DNA from: CAJCJE01 sp035948315
GTDB lineage: Bacteria; Actinomycetota; Actinomycetes; Mycobacteriales; Pseudonocardiaceae
DNA length: 64,000 nt
Assembly (NCBI GenBank): GCA_035948315.1
Contig: DASZJG010000045.1
Location: 59,667-123,666 of the forward strand
Reading direction: 5' to 3'
Below, piece by piece: positions 1-7,028 of the stretch. The notes under the pieces were generated by a model, which worked only from the letters and a program-made list of their open reading frames with translations, was not told the origin of the DNA and did no database searches. A program made the translations under genes and the position numbers. Each line of letters opens with the position of its first letter. The first letter of the stretch is position 1.

Positions 1-374
1 ACGATCGTGCCATCGGCCTGGGCAGCACCCTGATCGTCGACCACCAGAACATCCACATCGGACAGTCGGCAGATGTTCCTGTTGCGGGCGGCCGGAAACC
101 GGGGGTTGAGCGGCACCACGACGGCCCCGCAGCGCAGCGCGGCGAGATAGCCGGCATAGGCGGCCAGACTGCGGCTGGCGAGCAGCCCCACGGCCCGTGG
201 CGGCCTCCCGCAGGCCCGCACCAGCCGCCCGGCCAACCGGTCGGCCAGGTCCAGCAGTTCGGTGTAGTTCAGCTTGCTGCCGGCGACCTCGATCGCCGGT
301 TCGAGCGGATTCGCCCGCGCGCAGTCGAGCACCCAGCGATAGAGCGTTCCGGTTGTGTCGATGTGTTTGGCCAT
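1..374 (-). CDS. NRPS adenylation domain, N-terminal part (gene runs off left edge)
   Basis: The first ~124 codons of an AMP-forming adenylation enzyme are visible; the gene continues beyond the left edge. The protein begins MAKHIDTTGTLYRWVLDCA and runs into the usual A-domain N-terminal pattern: LNYTELLDLADRLAG, then GLLASRSLAAYAGYLAALRCGAVVVPLNPRFPAARN, which matches the A1/A2 core region. The ATG has an AGGAA-type ribosome site about 10 bases upstream. No condensation domain precedes it, so the polypeptide starts directly with adenylation. A free-standing condensation domain lies at the far end of the same cluster (16608-17888), so this is probably the remainder of a split isonitrile-lipopeptide synthetase. 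A stand-alone acyl-CoA or amino-acid ligase is the alternative, since only the N-terminus is visible. Confidence 0.75.
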   Translation of the reverse strand, partial: MAKHIDTTGTLYRWVLDCARANPLEPAIEVAGSKLNYTELLDLADRLAGRLVRACGRPPRAVGLLASRSLAAYAGYLAALRCGAVVVPLNPRFPAARNRNICRLSDVDVLVVDDQGAAQADGTI

Positions 375-468
375 CGGTGTATTCCTGTCTTTCTGCGTTG
401 CCTCGGTGGCACAATCGGCCTTGGAATTCAGCGGAATACTCGTCTTCAATTCGGATTGGACGAACGCG

Positions 469-1089
469 ATGACCAGTCGATGGTTTCGCAGTATGGCAGC
501 GCATTTCGCGTCCGGTGTCACCGTGGTGACCAGCATCGCCGACGACGTCCCGGTCGGCACCACGGTCAACGCGTTCACGACCGTCTCGCTCGACCCGGCC
601 CTGCTGCTGGTCTCGCTGCGGCGTGGTTCCCGGCTGCTGGCCAGCGTCGAGGAGTCCGGCGTGTTCGCGGTGACCATCCTCGGCGCCGACCAGCGGCGGC
701 ACGCCAGCTGGTTCGCCAGCCCGACCCGCCCGACCGGAGTGGCCGCGTTCGCCGGCATCGCGACCCGGCCCGCGCCCAGGACCGGCGCGCCGCTACTGGC
801 CGAGGGCGTGGCCTACTTCGACTGTCGGGTGCATCAGGTGTATCCGGGCGGCGACCACGCGATCGTGCTGGGCGAGGTCGCCGGCTGCGGCGAGTTGGTG
901 CCGAGGGAGCCGCTGATGTTTCTCGGTCGCGACTTCGTCACCCTCGACACCACCGCCACTCACTGCCCGGCGCCCGCCTTGGCGTCATCGGCCTTGACAT
1001 CGTCTTCAGTCTTGGGCGGCTCCGCGTCGTCGACCGCCTCAGGCTGGTCAATCACCGCCAGCGCGCCCGGCGTCACCACCCGCAGGTAA
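469..1089 (+). CDS. Flavin reductase-like (FMN-binding split barrel) protein
   Basis: This is a 206-residue protein of the HpaC/flavin reductase family, which binds FMN or FAD in a split barrel and usually supplies reduced flavin to a two-component monooxygenase. Family hallmarks are MAAHFASGVTVVTS near the N-terminus, NAFTTVSLDPALLLVSL, the SGVFAVTILGADQ stretch and a C-terminal GDHAIVLGEV. The start is the ATG directly before TSRWFRSM, because upstream in-frame ATGs add a non-homologous tail. It is divergent from the NRPS start, sharing a ~94 bp promoter gap. The last ~43 codons overlap the converging MFS gene and are not family-like, so the original stop was probably lost. A flavin reductase is expected in secondary metabolism, but its partner oxygenase is not visible here. 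Confidence 0.8.
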   Translation: MTSRWFRSMAAHFASGVTVVTSIADDVPVGTTVNAFTTVSLDPALLLVSLRRGSRLLASVEESGVFAVTILGADQRRHASWFASPTRPTGVAAFAGIATRPAPRTGAPLLAEGVAYFDCRVHQVYPGGDHAIVLGEVAGCGELVPREPLMFLGRDFVTLDTTATHCPAPALASSALTSSSVLGGSASSTASGWSITASAPGVTTRR

Positions 1090-2282
1090 GGAATGACCAG
1101 CAACGCGCAGATGACCGCGAAGAAGCCGAAGGCGACCCGGAAGCTCACCGTGGTCGCCAGCGTGCCGGCGATCGCCGCGGCGATCGGGCCAGCGCCCCAG
1201 CCGACCAGCCTGCTGGCCGCGCTGAACCGGCCGAGCATCTCGACCGGCGCGAGGGTCTGGTAGATCACCCGCGAGTTCACGGTCCACATGGTGCCGCCAA
1301 GACCGGCGATGAACGCGGCCGCGCCGATGATCACCACGCTGCTCGGCTTGGCCGGCGCCAACGCGGGCGCGGCGACCAGCGCGAACGAGCCGATGATGTC
1401 GGCGAACATCGACCAGCGTCGGCCGAGCAGCTTGTTCACCTTGCCGACCACCACCGTGCCGAGCACGCCACCCGCGCCGAGGCAGGTGAGCAGCAGGCCG
1501 TACTCCTGCGAGTTCAGGTGCAGCGGACCGCCGACCGCGTAGGCCGGAATGATGGAGATCCACGCGGTCCAGGTGCCGGCCATCACCGCGATCAGCAGGG
1601 CCATGGTGCGCAGCAGCTTGGTGCGCCAGAGGAACTGCAGACCTTCCCTGATCTCCACGTTGATCGCCTGGCGCTCGCGCTCGGACGCGACCCGGAAGTT
1701 CCCGACCAGCATCAGCAGCAGCACCGCGCCTGCCACGTAGGCGATGCTGGAGGTGCCCAGCGCGAAGATGAAGCCGGCCGCGACCAGGATGCCGCCGATC
1801 GGTGCGCCCAGGAAGCTGTTGAACAGGTACTCCATCGCGGTGATCCGCGCGCTGACCACCTGCCACCGCTTCTTCGGCACCGCGCTGGGCACGATCGACG
1901 CGCCCGAGGTCAGCGCGACCACCTGGGCGACACCGATGGCGAACGCGATGACGAACACGACCGGCAGGGTCAGTGCGTGCAGCAGGTAGCAGACCAGCAG
2001 GACCCCGATCGCGATCATCCGGGCGGTCTCCGCGCCGAACATCAGGGTTCGCCGGTTCTTGCGGTCGACGAACACGCCCACGTGCAGTGCGGTCAGCAGC
2101 CACGGCAGGGTGAGCAGCACGGCGACAAGGGAGATCAGCACCGGTGAGTGGGTGAGCCGCACCGCGAGCAGCGGCAGGGTCACCCTGGTCACCGCGTCGG
2201 CGAGGTTCGTGGTCGCGGTGAACACGACCAGCAGCCACTCGTTGCGACGTGGCGTCGCCACCGGATCGGAATCTGGGGACAC
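960..2282 (-). CDS. MFS transporter, probable drug/product exporter
   Basis: This 440-residue major facilitator superfamily protein has about 12 hydrophobic segments, starting with NLADAVTRVTLPLLAVRLTH. The conserved loop after TM2 reads VGVFVDRKNRRTLM, a variant of the G-x-x-x-D-R-x-G-R-R MFS signature. It resembles MFS permeases of the enterobactin-exporter/macrolide-efflux type, so export of the cluster product is the most likely role. The start is a GTG with a GAGGAGA site 9-15 bases upstream. It converges on and overlaps the flavin-reductase gene by 130 bp, and is divergent from the CGNR regulator across an inverted repeat that may control both. The substrate is unknown. Confidence 0.85.
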   Translation of the reverse strand: MSPDSDPVATPRRNEWLLVVFTATTNLADAVTRVTLPLLAVRLTHSPVLISLVAVLLTLPWLLTALHVGVFVDRKNRRTLMFGAETARMIAIGVLLVCYLLHALTLPVVFVIAFAIGVAQVVALTSGASIVPSAVPKKRWQVVSARITAMEYLFNSFLGAPIGGILVAAGFIFALGTSSIAYVAGAVLLLMLVGNFRVASERERQAINVEIREGLQFLWRTKLLRTMALLIAVMAGTWTAWISIIPAYAVGGPLHLNSQEYGLLLTCLGAGGVLGTVVVGKVNKLLGRRWSMFADIIGSFALVAAPALAPAKPSSVVIIGAAAFIAGLGGTMWTVNSRVIYQTLAPVEMLGRFSAASRLVGWGAGPIAAAIAGTLATTVSFRVAFGFFAVICALLVIPYLRVVTPGALAVIDQPEAVDDAEPPKTEDDVKADDAKAGAGQ

Positions 2283-2300
2283 GAGGAGGTCTCCTCTCGG

Positions 2301-2331
2301 ACTAACCGAATAGCTGGGTTAAGAGGTTAGT
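2301..2331. promoter_or_regulatory. Inverted repeat operator between exporter and CGNR regulator
   Basis: The arms ACTAACC (2301-2307) and GGTTAGT (2325-2331) form a perfect 7-bp inverted repeat with a 17-bp spacer. A further GGGTTA/GGTTA direct repeat lies inside it. It occupies the short divergent promoter region between the MFS exporter and the CGNR-family regulator, the usual place for an autoregulatory operator. Binding by the CGNR protein is an inference from position. Confidence 0.5.
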
Positions 2332-2383
2332 TGATTTCGGCACTTAGTATGGCGTTATCGACGACGCCGACAAGGAGGTGCGA

Positions 2384-2965
2384 GTGAGCCCCGCCGCGCA
2401 CGTTCTGCCGGACTGGCTTGAGCCACTGCTGGCGTTCGTGAACACCGTCGACGTCGAGAGCAACGTCGACGAACTGGCCGAGGGCCCGCTCGCCCTGCGC
2501 GACTGGCTGGCCGGCCGGAAACTGCTCGGCGCCGACCCGGACGAGGTGACCGTCTCGCGCGCCGACCATCGGCTGGCCATCGACCTGCGCACCGGGCTGC
2601 GCGCCCTGGCGCTGTGCAACAACGGCGGCGACGCGGACGAGTCGGCCCTGGTCATGATGCACCAGGCGTTCGACCGGTTCCCGCTGGTCGCCGCCGTGCC
2701 GGTGCCCGGAACGGACCTGCCGGCGCTGCGTCCGCACCGCCTGCCGCCGGTCCGCGCCGCGCTCGGCGTCATCGTCGCCGGCTACGCGCAGGCGGTGGGC
2801 ACCGGCGACTGGGACCGGATCCGTCGGTGTCCGGCCGAGGACTGTGCGTGGGCGTTCTGGGACTCCTCGGCCAAGGGCGCCCGGCGTTGGTGCAACATGC
2901 GGGTCTGCGGCAACCGGGCGAAGGTCCGGGCATTTGCCGCCCGCAAGGCGTCGTCGATCTCCTGA
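2384..2965 (+). CDS. CGNR zinc-finger transcriptional regulator (ABATE domain)
   Basis: This ~193-residue protein has an N-terminal ABATE-type domain (LEPLLAFVNTVDVE near the start, RLAIDLRTGLRALAL in the middle) and a C-terminal CGNR zinc finger. The finger ligands are visible in RRCPAEDCAWAFWD and the later RRWCNMRVCGNRAKV: four cysteines with the name-giving CGNR motif. These proteins bind DNA and often control an adjacent transporter or oxidoreductase. GTG at 2384 is chosen because AAGGAGG (2372-2378) then has normal spacing; an in-frame GTG at 2378 would overlap the ribosome site. It is divergent from the MFS exporter, which it probably regulates through the inverted repeat at 2301-2331. 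Confidence 0.8.
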   Translation: MSPAAHVLPDWLEPLLAFVNTVDVESNVDELAEGPLALRDWLAGRKLLGADPDEVTVSRADHRLAIDLRTGLRALALCNNGGDADESALVMMHQAFDRFPLVAAVPVPGTDLPALRPHRLPPVRAALGVIVAGYAQAVGTGDWDRIRRCPAEDCAWAFWDSSAKGARRWCNMRVCGNRAKVRAFAARKASSIS

Positions 2966-2980
2966 CCGTCATCGCGCTCC

Positions 2981-3991
2981 CTAGGACTGGCTGCCGAATC
3001 GTCGTTCCATCTGGCTGGCGAACTTCAACCATTCAGCCGCGCACCGGCGGGCCAGTCCGGCCAGGACGTACGCGCTGTGCGGCGGGGTCGCGTCCGCGAT
3101 GTCCTGCCACTCCTCCTTGGCGATCACGCGCTGCGCCAGCCAGCGCAGGATGATGTGCCCGGATTCCGCGAACCGCAGTGACGGATCTCGTTCGAGACTG
3201 CGGAGCATCGCGTTGCGCTCCTGCGCGGACAGACCGTGGGCGTCTTCCTCCCGGATGACCGCGGCCGGTTCCGGTGGCACCGAAATCTGCTTCTCGGCAC
3301 CGCGTCTGCGCAGTGGCACCGGATCCTCACCCCGCTCGATCCGGGCTCGAACGTCGCGCACGGTGGCGGGGGAGATGCCCGCGGTACGCGCGATCTCCCG
3401 CAACGAGGCGTCCGGATAGGCCGCGATCAGCTTGCCCGCGGTGCGCCTGCCATCGGTGCTGTCCACCGGTCGCACCCGACCGTCCCGGCCGACCCGCGCG
3501 GTTTCCCTGGGCAGCCCGACCATCCGTCCCCGCACGGATGCCACGGTTCGGCCGCCGAGTCCGGTGACCGCGGCGATCGCCCGATCCGACCAGTCCGGAT
3601 GCGAGACGATGATCCGCGCGACCGCCGCCTCCCGGTCGGCGAAGGACAGCGGCAGGCCGTGGGTGACGTTGGCCCTCACCGCCATCACATAGGCGTCGTC
3701 GTCGCTGCCGTCGAAGAAGACCGCGTCGATCGCGTCCAGGCCACGCAGCTTGGCCGCGCCGAGCCGGTGCATTCCGTCGATGACCCGCATACTCGGTCGG
3801 TGTACGAGGATGGGCGGCAGCGTCCGGTCGGATTCGGCCAGCACTCTGATGTGCTCGTCGTCCTCGCCGCCGAGTCGTGGTGAATCCGCAGGCCGCAGCG
3901 TGGTCAGCGGCACTTCGTAGGTCTGTTCGTCGTGTTCTGCCGAATGGACTGAATGGTCCCTCGCACGGTCGGTGTCTGTTTGGTCAATCAA
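2981..3991 (-). CDS. StrR/NovG-like ParB-domain pathway activator
   Basis: This 336-residue protein has a ParB-like N-terminal nuclease-fold domain (EVPLTTLRPADSPRLGGED, then LPPILVHRPSMRVIDGMHRL) and a central helix-turn-helix (ASLREIARTAGISPATVRDVRARI). The architecture and the VHRPSMRVIDGMHR stretch match StrR, NovG, Bbr and related pathway-specific activators of actinomycete antibiotic clusters. The family normally binds inverted repeats of the GTTCGAC...GTCGAAC type; I found no convincing copy in the intergenic DNA here. Its start faces a ~1.25 kb non-coding stretch. It is the best candidate for cluster-situated activation of the isonitrile and NRPS genes. Confidence 0.85.
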   Translation of the reverse strand: MIDQTDTDRARDHSVHSAEHDEQTYEVPLTTLRPADSPRLGGEDDEHIRVLAESDRTLPPILVHRPSMRVIDGMHRLGAAKLRGLDAIDAVFFDGSDDDAYVMAVRANVTHGLPLSFADREAAVARIIVSHPDWSDRAIAAVTGLGGRTVASVRGRMVGLPRETARVGRDGRVRPVDSTDGRRTAGKLIAAYPDASLREIARTAGISPATVRDVRARIERGEDPVPLRRRGAEKQISVPPEPAAVIREEDAHGLSAQERNAMLRSLERDPSLRFAESGHIILRWLAQRVIAKEEWQDIADATPPHSAYVLAGLARRCAAEWLKFASQMERRFGSQS

Positions 3992-5240
3992 TTGGTCTCC
4001 CCGGTCAGTCCCGACTTAGACGGGGCGAAGCCAAGTCAACGGACGGCGTCACTTGTTCAGAATGCGTTCCCCGAAATCGATAGTTTTCCGCGGTCGTGCA
4101 TAAGCTTGTTCCCGTTCACCATGCGCCCGTCGATTTCGAATGAAACCCCATTCGCCTCGTGGGTTTCGCAATCCGTCATCTTCGTCGCATAGCGGGCGTG
4201 TGGTGTTGGCCTGGAGACGAGACTAGGACGTCTATCGGTCCCGGTCCAGGACCAAAACGGGCTGACTGACCTGCGCTAACTGTGAATTCTTTTAATAGGT
4301 GACCCATGGTTGTCGCCCGTGCTCATTCCGTATTGGCGATCGGGTCGACATTCATGTGGTCGCCAATCTCAATTTTCGAGTTGAGGTTAGCGACTCGGAA
4401 TGAGAGTTGTTGTTTGGCCTGGTCAGCTGGTTGAGTTCAAACCAGTGCAAACCGCTAACCGGTTTGCCCAGGTAGCGGTTGGTGGTGCAGGTCACGTTGG
4501 CACGTCTGTGTGTTCGCCGCAGGATCGCGCGGAGCGGGTCCACTTCACGATTGCTCCATCCGGTGGCCTGCTTAGCCGATTGCTCACGCGTTCAACTGTG
4601 CCGGGGGTGCAGTTGGCCACCTGATCGCACATCGCAGATCGCGACATCAATTGATAAAGATGCGCTTGCACGGTGCGATTCAACCTCGGTTCGGCGGGGC
4701 CTTTTTCGCCGCATTGCGATGCGCGCTTACGCGAATAAGCCGGTCCGCGAATTCACGCGCGGACCGGGCTGCTCCCCATTCGGCGGCGTCATTATTGCCC
4801 GCACCCATTACGGGCAGCGGGACGCGTGCCGTGCGCGGCGGCCGGGACAGGCTTCGTCTCGACGTCATCGAATGGCTATGCGGCGGCGACCCCTCCCGCG
4901 CCCGATTGGTACGCGCGGAACCCCCAGTCGCCCCCATCTGCGACCACCGCTTGCGTACGCCCCAACGTGTCAGTACCAGGCGCGACAGGTCAGTCTGCGC
5001 CCACGGGAATGGATCGAGGAATCCACCATTCGGGCGACGATTCCGTCTGGACCGTTGCACAGTGCGACTTTCGCGCAGGCATAGCCAATTCAGGTCCACA
5101 CCGGTGTCTTTCTCGTGGTCGACCGGTTACGGAATGTTTGCCGCCAGGGGAATCCGGTTGCTTTGGACTATCCGGGTGCGGTCATATGCGGAGCGTGGTC
5201 GACCGGCTTGACTGTCCATTGTGCTCAGTCCGGGGTGTAA
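3992..5240. other. Long apparently non-coding stretch with recurring TTAGC boxes
   Basis: About 1.25 kb lies between the StrR-like activator and the HxlR gene. Reading frames present here (for example on both strands around 4650-5210) give Arg/Pro/Ser-rich translations with no recognisable fold, no good ribosome site and no codon bias like the neighbours. The left part (about 4020-4480) is richer in A+T than the flanks and carries repeated GGTTAGCG/CGCTAACC boxes, which suggests a regulatory region. The right part may be the remains of deleted genes, but I recognise no residual protein similarity. Confidence 0.5.
4274..4480. promoter_or_regulatory. Cluster of CGCTAAC/GGTTAGCG boxes and nested inverted repeats
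   Basis: CGCTAAC occurs at 4274-4280, its complement GGTTAGCG at 4385-4392, and CGCTAACC again at 4453-4460. Nested around the last copy are CAAACC (4448-4453) with GGTTTG (4461-4466), and AACCGCT (4450-4456) with AGCGGTT (4474-4480); the second pair has a 17-bp spacer like the operator at 2301-2331. These look like binding sites for a dimeric regulator upstream of the StrR-like gene. Which protein binds them is not known. Confidence 0.4.
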
Positions 5241-5570
5241 CTACGTTTCGCCGGCCCATCGCCTGCTCCACGCGTTCAACGGCTGGAGCGCCTCGACAAG
5301 ATCCTCGCCGAGGGGGGTGAGGTGGTAGCCGTCGTCGTGCAGGGCGAGCAGTCGGGTGTCGGTCAGTTCGGTGAGTCGGGTGCTGAGCACGCTGGAGGAC
5401 ATCCGTTCGCAGCGGCGCTGGAGTTCGCGGAAGCCGGCCGGGGCCTGGCTCAGTTCCCACAGGATGCGCAGCGCCCAGCGCCTGCCGAGCAGGTCGAGCG
5501 CGGCCATGACCGGTCGGCCCGATTCGGATCCGCGTACCGGCACGCCCGGCCGTGGCGTTCTCGCTGCCAT
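5241..5570 (-). CDS. HxlR-family winged-helix regulator
   Basis: This 109-residue protein is essentially one HxlR-type winged helix. The N-terminal part carries MAALDLLGRRWALRILWEL, the standard HxlR opening helix. It is followed by FRELQRRCERMSSSVLSTRLTEL (recognition helix region) and a wing ending in YHLTPLGEDLVEAL. The cysteine in RRCERM is one candidate redox sensor. It is divergent from the AhpD-like gene with a perfect inverted repeat between them, the classic arrangement for an HxlR regulator controlling a redox or detoxification gene. Confidence 0.85.
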   Translation of the reverse strand: MAARTPRPGVPVRGSESGRPVMAALDLLGRRWALRILWELSQAPAGFRELQRRCERMSSSVLSTRLTELTDTRLLALHDDGYHLTPLGEDLVEALQPLNAWSRRWAGET

Positions 5571-5585
5571 GTTTCAACCCCTTGT

Positions 5586-5602
5586 GCTTCGCTTGTCGAA
5601 GC
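5586..5602. promoter_or_regulatory. Perfect inverted repeat, likely HxlR operator
   Basis: GCTTCG (5586-5591) and CGAAGC (5597-5602) are separated by 5 bases in the 57-bp gap between the divergent HxlR and AhpD-like genes. A further GGTT-CGAA-AACC element follows at about 5611-5622. Position and symmetry suggest autoregulation together with control of the downstream gene. Confidence 0.5.
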
Positions 5603-5639
5603 AGCATAGTGGTTCGAAAACCGAAGCATGGAGCACGAC

Positions 5640-6194
5640 ATGCCGCGCATCGAACCGCTTGCCCCGCCCTACCCGGCGCCCATCGAGGAAGCGCTGCGAC
5701 GCTGGATGCCGCCCGGCGTCACCGAGGAACCGCTCACGCTGTTCCGGGTGCTGCATCGCCATCCGGAACTGGCCTCACGCATGTTCCCGCTGGGCGCCGG
5801 GCTACTCGCCCACGGCAGGCTGCCCGCCCTCGACCGCGAGATCGTCATCGCCAGAGTGACCGCGCGCAGCGGCTGCGCCTATGAGTGGGGCGTGCACGCG
5901 GCGGCCTTCGCCGAGCAGGTCGGGCTCGGCGTGGAACAGCTGCGGGCGAGCACCGAAACCGACCCCACCGCCAACGCGACCTGGCTGCCCCGGCACGTCG
6001 CGCTGCTCGTCGCGGTCGACGAACTGCACGACACCGCGCGACTCTCGCCGTCCGCCTGGGACGCCCTGCGCGAGCACTACGACGACGACCAACTGATCGA
6101 ACTGCTCGTCCTGGCCGGCTGGTACCGAACCATCAGCTACCTGGCGAACGGTCTGCTGCTGGACGAGGAATCCTGGGCGGTCCGATGCGGGTGA
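5640..6194 (+). CDS. Carboxymuconolactone decarboxylase / AhpD-like protein
   Basis: This 184-residue all-helical protein is of the CMD/AhpD superfamily. The family core is visible as LPALDREIVIARVTARSGCAYEW followed by GVHAAAFAEQVGL, giving the E...C...H arrangement with only one cysteine, so a peroxidase-type CxxC pair is absent. The protein then ends with the helical LLVAVDELHDTARLS and YRTISYLANGL segments. The ATG at 5640 gives the family-typical start MPRIEPLAPPY and has GGAG 6 bases upstream; an ATG at 5628 is possible. The last 10 bases overlap the PhzF-like gene, so the two are probably co-transcribed. The substrate cannot be told. Confidence 0.75.
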   Translation: MPRIEPLAPPYPAPIEEALRRWMPPGVTEEPLTLFRVLHRHPELASRMFPLGAGLLAHGRLPALDREIVIARVTARSGCAYEWGVHAAAFAEQVGLGVEQLRASTETDPTANATWLPRHVALLVAVDELHDTARLSPSAWDALREHYDDDQLIELLVLAGWYRTISYLANGLLLDEESWAVRCG

Positions 6195-7012
6195 GGGTGG
6201 TCGACGCCTGCCAGCGCGCGGGCCAGGGCGGGAGTCCGACCGCGGTGGTCGACGATACGTCGTCGCTGACCGATGCCGAGCGCCGCGCGGTGCCGGGCTC
6301 GGCGGGTACCTCGCATGCCGTGTTCATCTCGGCCGAGGAACACGGCTGGTTGCTGCGTTTCTTCACCGCGACAGGCGAACTGCCGGCCTGCGGCCACGGC
6401 ACGGTTGCCGCGCTGGCCGTGCTCGCCGAACGCGCCCGGTCGACGCGGTACGAGACGGTGTTGCGCGCGGGCGGCCGGACCTTCCTCGGCGAGGCGACGG
6501 GCGGCGACGGCGAGTACGAGGCGGTCTTCGATCCCGGCCCGGTCGAACTCCGCGATCCCACCGCGACGGACCGCGCACCGATCCTGGCCGCGTTGGGCGT
6601 CGACGCCCTGGCCGCGCGCATTGCCTCGGTGGGCAGGCCGCGTCTGCTGGTGGAGGTCGCCGATCGGTCGACCCTGGCCGACCTGGCACCCGACCTGACC
6701 CGCCTGCGCGCGGCCTGCGATCGAGCGGGGCTGCTCGGCTGCTACGTCTACAGCACCCCGTCCCCGGACGGCCGCGCCGCGGCACGCATGTTCGCGCCGT
6801 CGATCGGCGTTGCGGAGGACATCGCCAACGCCAACAGCACCGCCTGCCTTGCCGCGCATCTCGCCGGCCGCGGCAGCGCCACGCTGACCGTCGACATGGG
6901 CGACTCACTCGGCAGGCCCGCCACCGTCATCGCCAGCGCCCGCCCCGGCCCGAACGGAGCGCTGGTCCGGGTCGGCGGGAAGGTTGCCGACCCGGACCAG
7001 CTTCTTGGATGA
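6185..7012 (+). CDS. PhzF-family isomerase-like protein
   Basis: This 275-residue protein is of the PhzF/diaminopimelate-epimerase fold. It starts MRVRVVDACQRAGQGGSPTAVV, as in the family (V-D-x-F...G-N-P-x-x-V), but the usual G-N-P is G-S-P here. The second-domain hallmark reads ARMFAPSIGVAEDIANANSTACLAAHLAG, equivalent to the R-x-F-x-P...G-x-x-E-D...T-G/S-x-A motif. Also present is FFTATGELPACGHGTVAAL, with the E and CGH-type loop. PhzF proteins catalyse isomerisations, for example in phenazine formation; the physiological substrate here is unknown. It overlaps the AhpD-like gene and converges on the Hint-domain gene with a 16-bp gap. Confidence 0.75.
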   Translation: MRVRVVDACQRAGQGGSPTAVVDDTSSLTDAERRAVPGSAGTSHAVFISAEEHGWLLRFFTATGELPACGHGTVAALAVLAERARSTRYETVLRAGGRTFLGEATGGDGEYEAVFDPGPVELRDPTATDRAPILAALGVDALAARIASVGRPRLLVEVADRSTLADLAPDLTRLRAACDRAGLLGCYVYSTPSPDGRAAARMFAPSIGVAEDIANANSTACLAAHLAGRGSATLTVDMGDSLGRPATVIASARPGPNGALVRVGGKVADPDQLLG

Positions 7013-7028
7013 CGGTTTCCTCCTCTGG

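Noticed and set aside
299..330. GTTCGA...AGTCGAGC pair resembling a StrR-type site
   Set aside because: Arm spacing does not fit the StrR consensus as I know it, and it lies inside the NRPS coding sequence.
363..2147. 594-residue plus-strand frame across the flavin reductase and MFS genes
   Set aside because: Antisense/shifted shadow of the MFS gene; Arg/His/Gly-rich low-complexity translation.
4651..5211. 186-residue plus-strand frame and an antisense 139-residue frame at 4680-5099
   Set aside because: Translations are Arg/Pro/Ser-rich with no domain, no ribosome site and no codon bias like neighbouring genes; treated as non-coding.
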